DNA of 5,986 nucleotides from assembly GCA_023488865.1 (NCBI GenBank), contig JAMDDG010000439.1, forward strand, positions 1-5,986, read 5' to 3'. A program made the translations under genes and the position numbers. The notes below the pieces were generated by a model. The model was given only the letters and a program-made list of their open reading frames with translations. It was not told the DNA's origin and did no database searches. Source of the stretch: Bacteroidota bacterium (GTDB taxonomy: Bacteria; Bacteroidota; Bacteroidia; Bacteroidales; Prolixibacteraceae). This document shows, one piece after another, positions 5,848 to 5,986 of the stretch (the stretch's first letter is position 1; each line of letters opens with the position of its first letter).

Positions 5848-5986
5848 TCATAGGGTTCCTTTCCAGTTATTTTTTATCACCGCTTTATCAAATTTTTTCA
5901 TTAGTCCCGGATCTAACTCAGCAAGTTTTTTCCATTCTTCTTCGCCATAGACCCCGGCTTTGGTGTAATCAAAAGGGACAAAACCA
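5848..5986 (-). CDS. C-terminal end of a second GH141-like beta-helix protein, 5' part outside the window
   Basis: The last 45 codons and TGA stop (5848-5850) of a gene entering from the right. The first 21 visible residues, GFVPFDYTKAGVYGEEEWKK and one more, equal the last residues seen of the GH141-like gene at the left edge, except Ala723 to Thr. The tail then continues ELDPGLMKKFDKAVIKNNWK to the stop. No anchor, lipobox or sorting domain is seen in this short end. It sits 27 bp before the ATG at 5820 and is probably the gene upstream in the operon. It is either a close paralogue of the left-hand gene or, if the contig is circular, the same gene. Confidence 0.8.
   Translation of the reverse strand, partial: GFVPFDYTKAGVYGEEEWKKLAELDPGLMKKFDKAVIKNNWKGTL
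5921..5986 (-). repeat. Terminal direct repeat, right copy (end of partial GH141-like gene)
   Basis: Right partner of bases 1-66, at an offset of 5920 bp. This offset differs from that of the leader repeats (3610 bp), so the two repeat pairs do not come from one simple duplication within this window. Confidence 0.95.

Overview
The window looks like part of a carbohydrate-related accessory locus from a member of the Bacteroidota. This rests on the AT-rich intergenic DNA, the lack of good Shine-Dalgarno sites before the secreted genes, the style of the signal peptides and the type of large exported parallel beta-helix proteins. The genus cannot be told. All genes lie on the minus strand, so transcription runs from high to low coordinates.

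In order of transcription the window holds four genes. First is the last 45 codons of a gene ending at 5848. After 27 bp comes a 98-bp leader repeat and a large secreted tandem beta-helix protein (3436-5733, or to 5820 with the upstream ATG). After 78 bp comes a UroD-superfamily protein with the zinc ligands of MtaA/CmuA-type methyltransferases (2353-3357). After 142 bp comes a second copy of the leader repeat and a secreted GH141-like beta-helix protein (position 1 to 2123, or to 2210), which runs off the left edge without a stop. The small gaps and shared strand suggest one operon. No internal terminator or Bacteroidota-type promoter (TAnnTTTG) was recognised.

Two repeat relationships stand out. 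First, the two beta-helix genes have unrelated bodies but nearly identical 5' leaders (2117-2214 and 5727-5824, 3 mismatches in 98). Each leader can be read in frame as a 29-residue hydrophilic extension ending exactly at the ATG that opens a normal signal peptide. Second, the first 66 and last 66 bases of the window match with one mismatch, so the gene entering from the right has the same C-terminal segment as the gene leaving on the left. This means a duplicated GH141-like gene, a tandem array with a unit of about 5.9 kb, or a circular or mis-joined contig.

Functionally, the two beta-helix proteins are probably exported and bind or cleave a polysaccharide. The cytoplasmic UroD-like protein may handle a methyl group, conceivably from a methylated sugar, but no corrinoid protein or reductive activase is visible. 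No SusC/SusD pair, regulator, tRNA, rRNA, CRISPR array or transposase is present. The tandem beta-helix gene is clearly richer in G+C than its neighbours, so the locus may be a mosaic.
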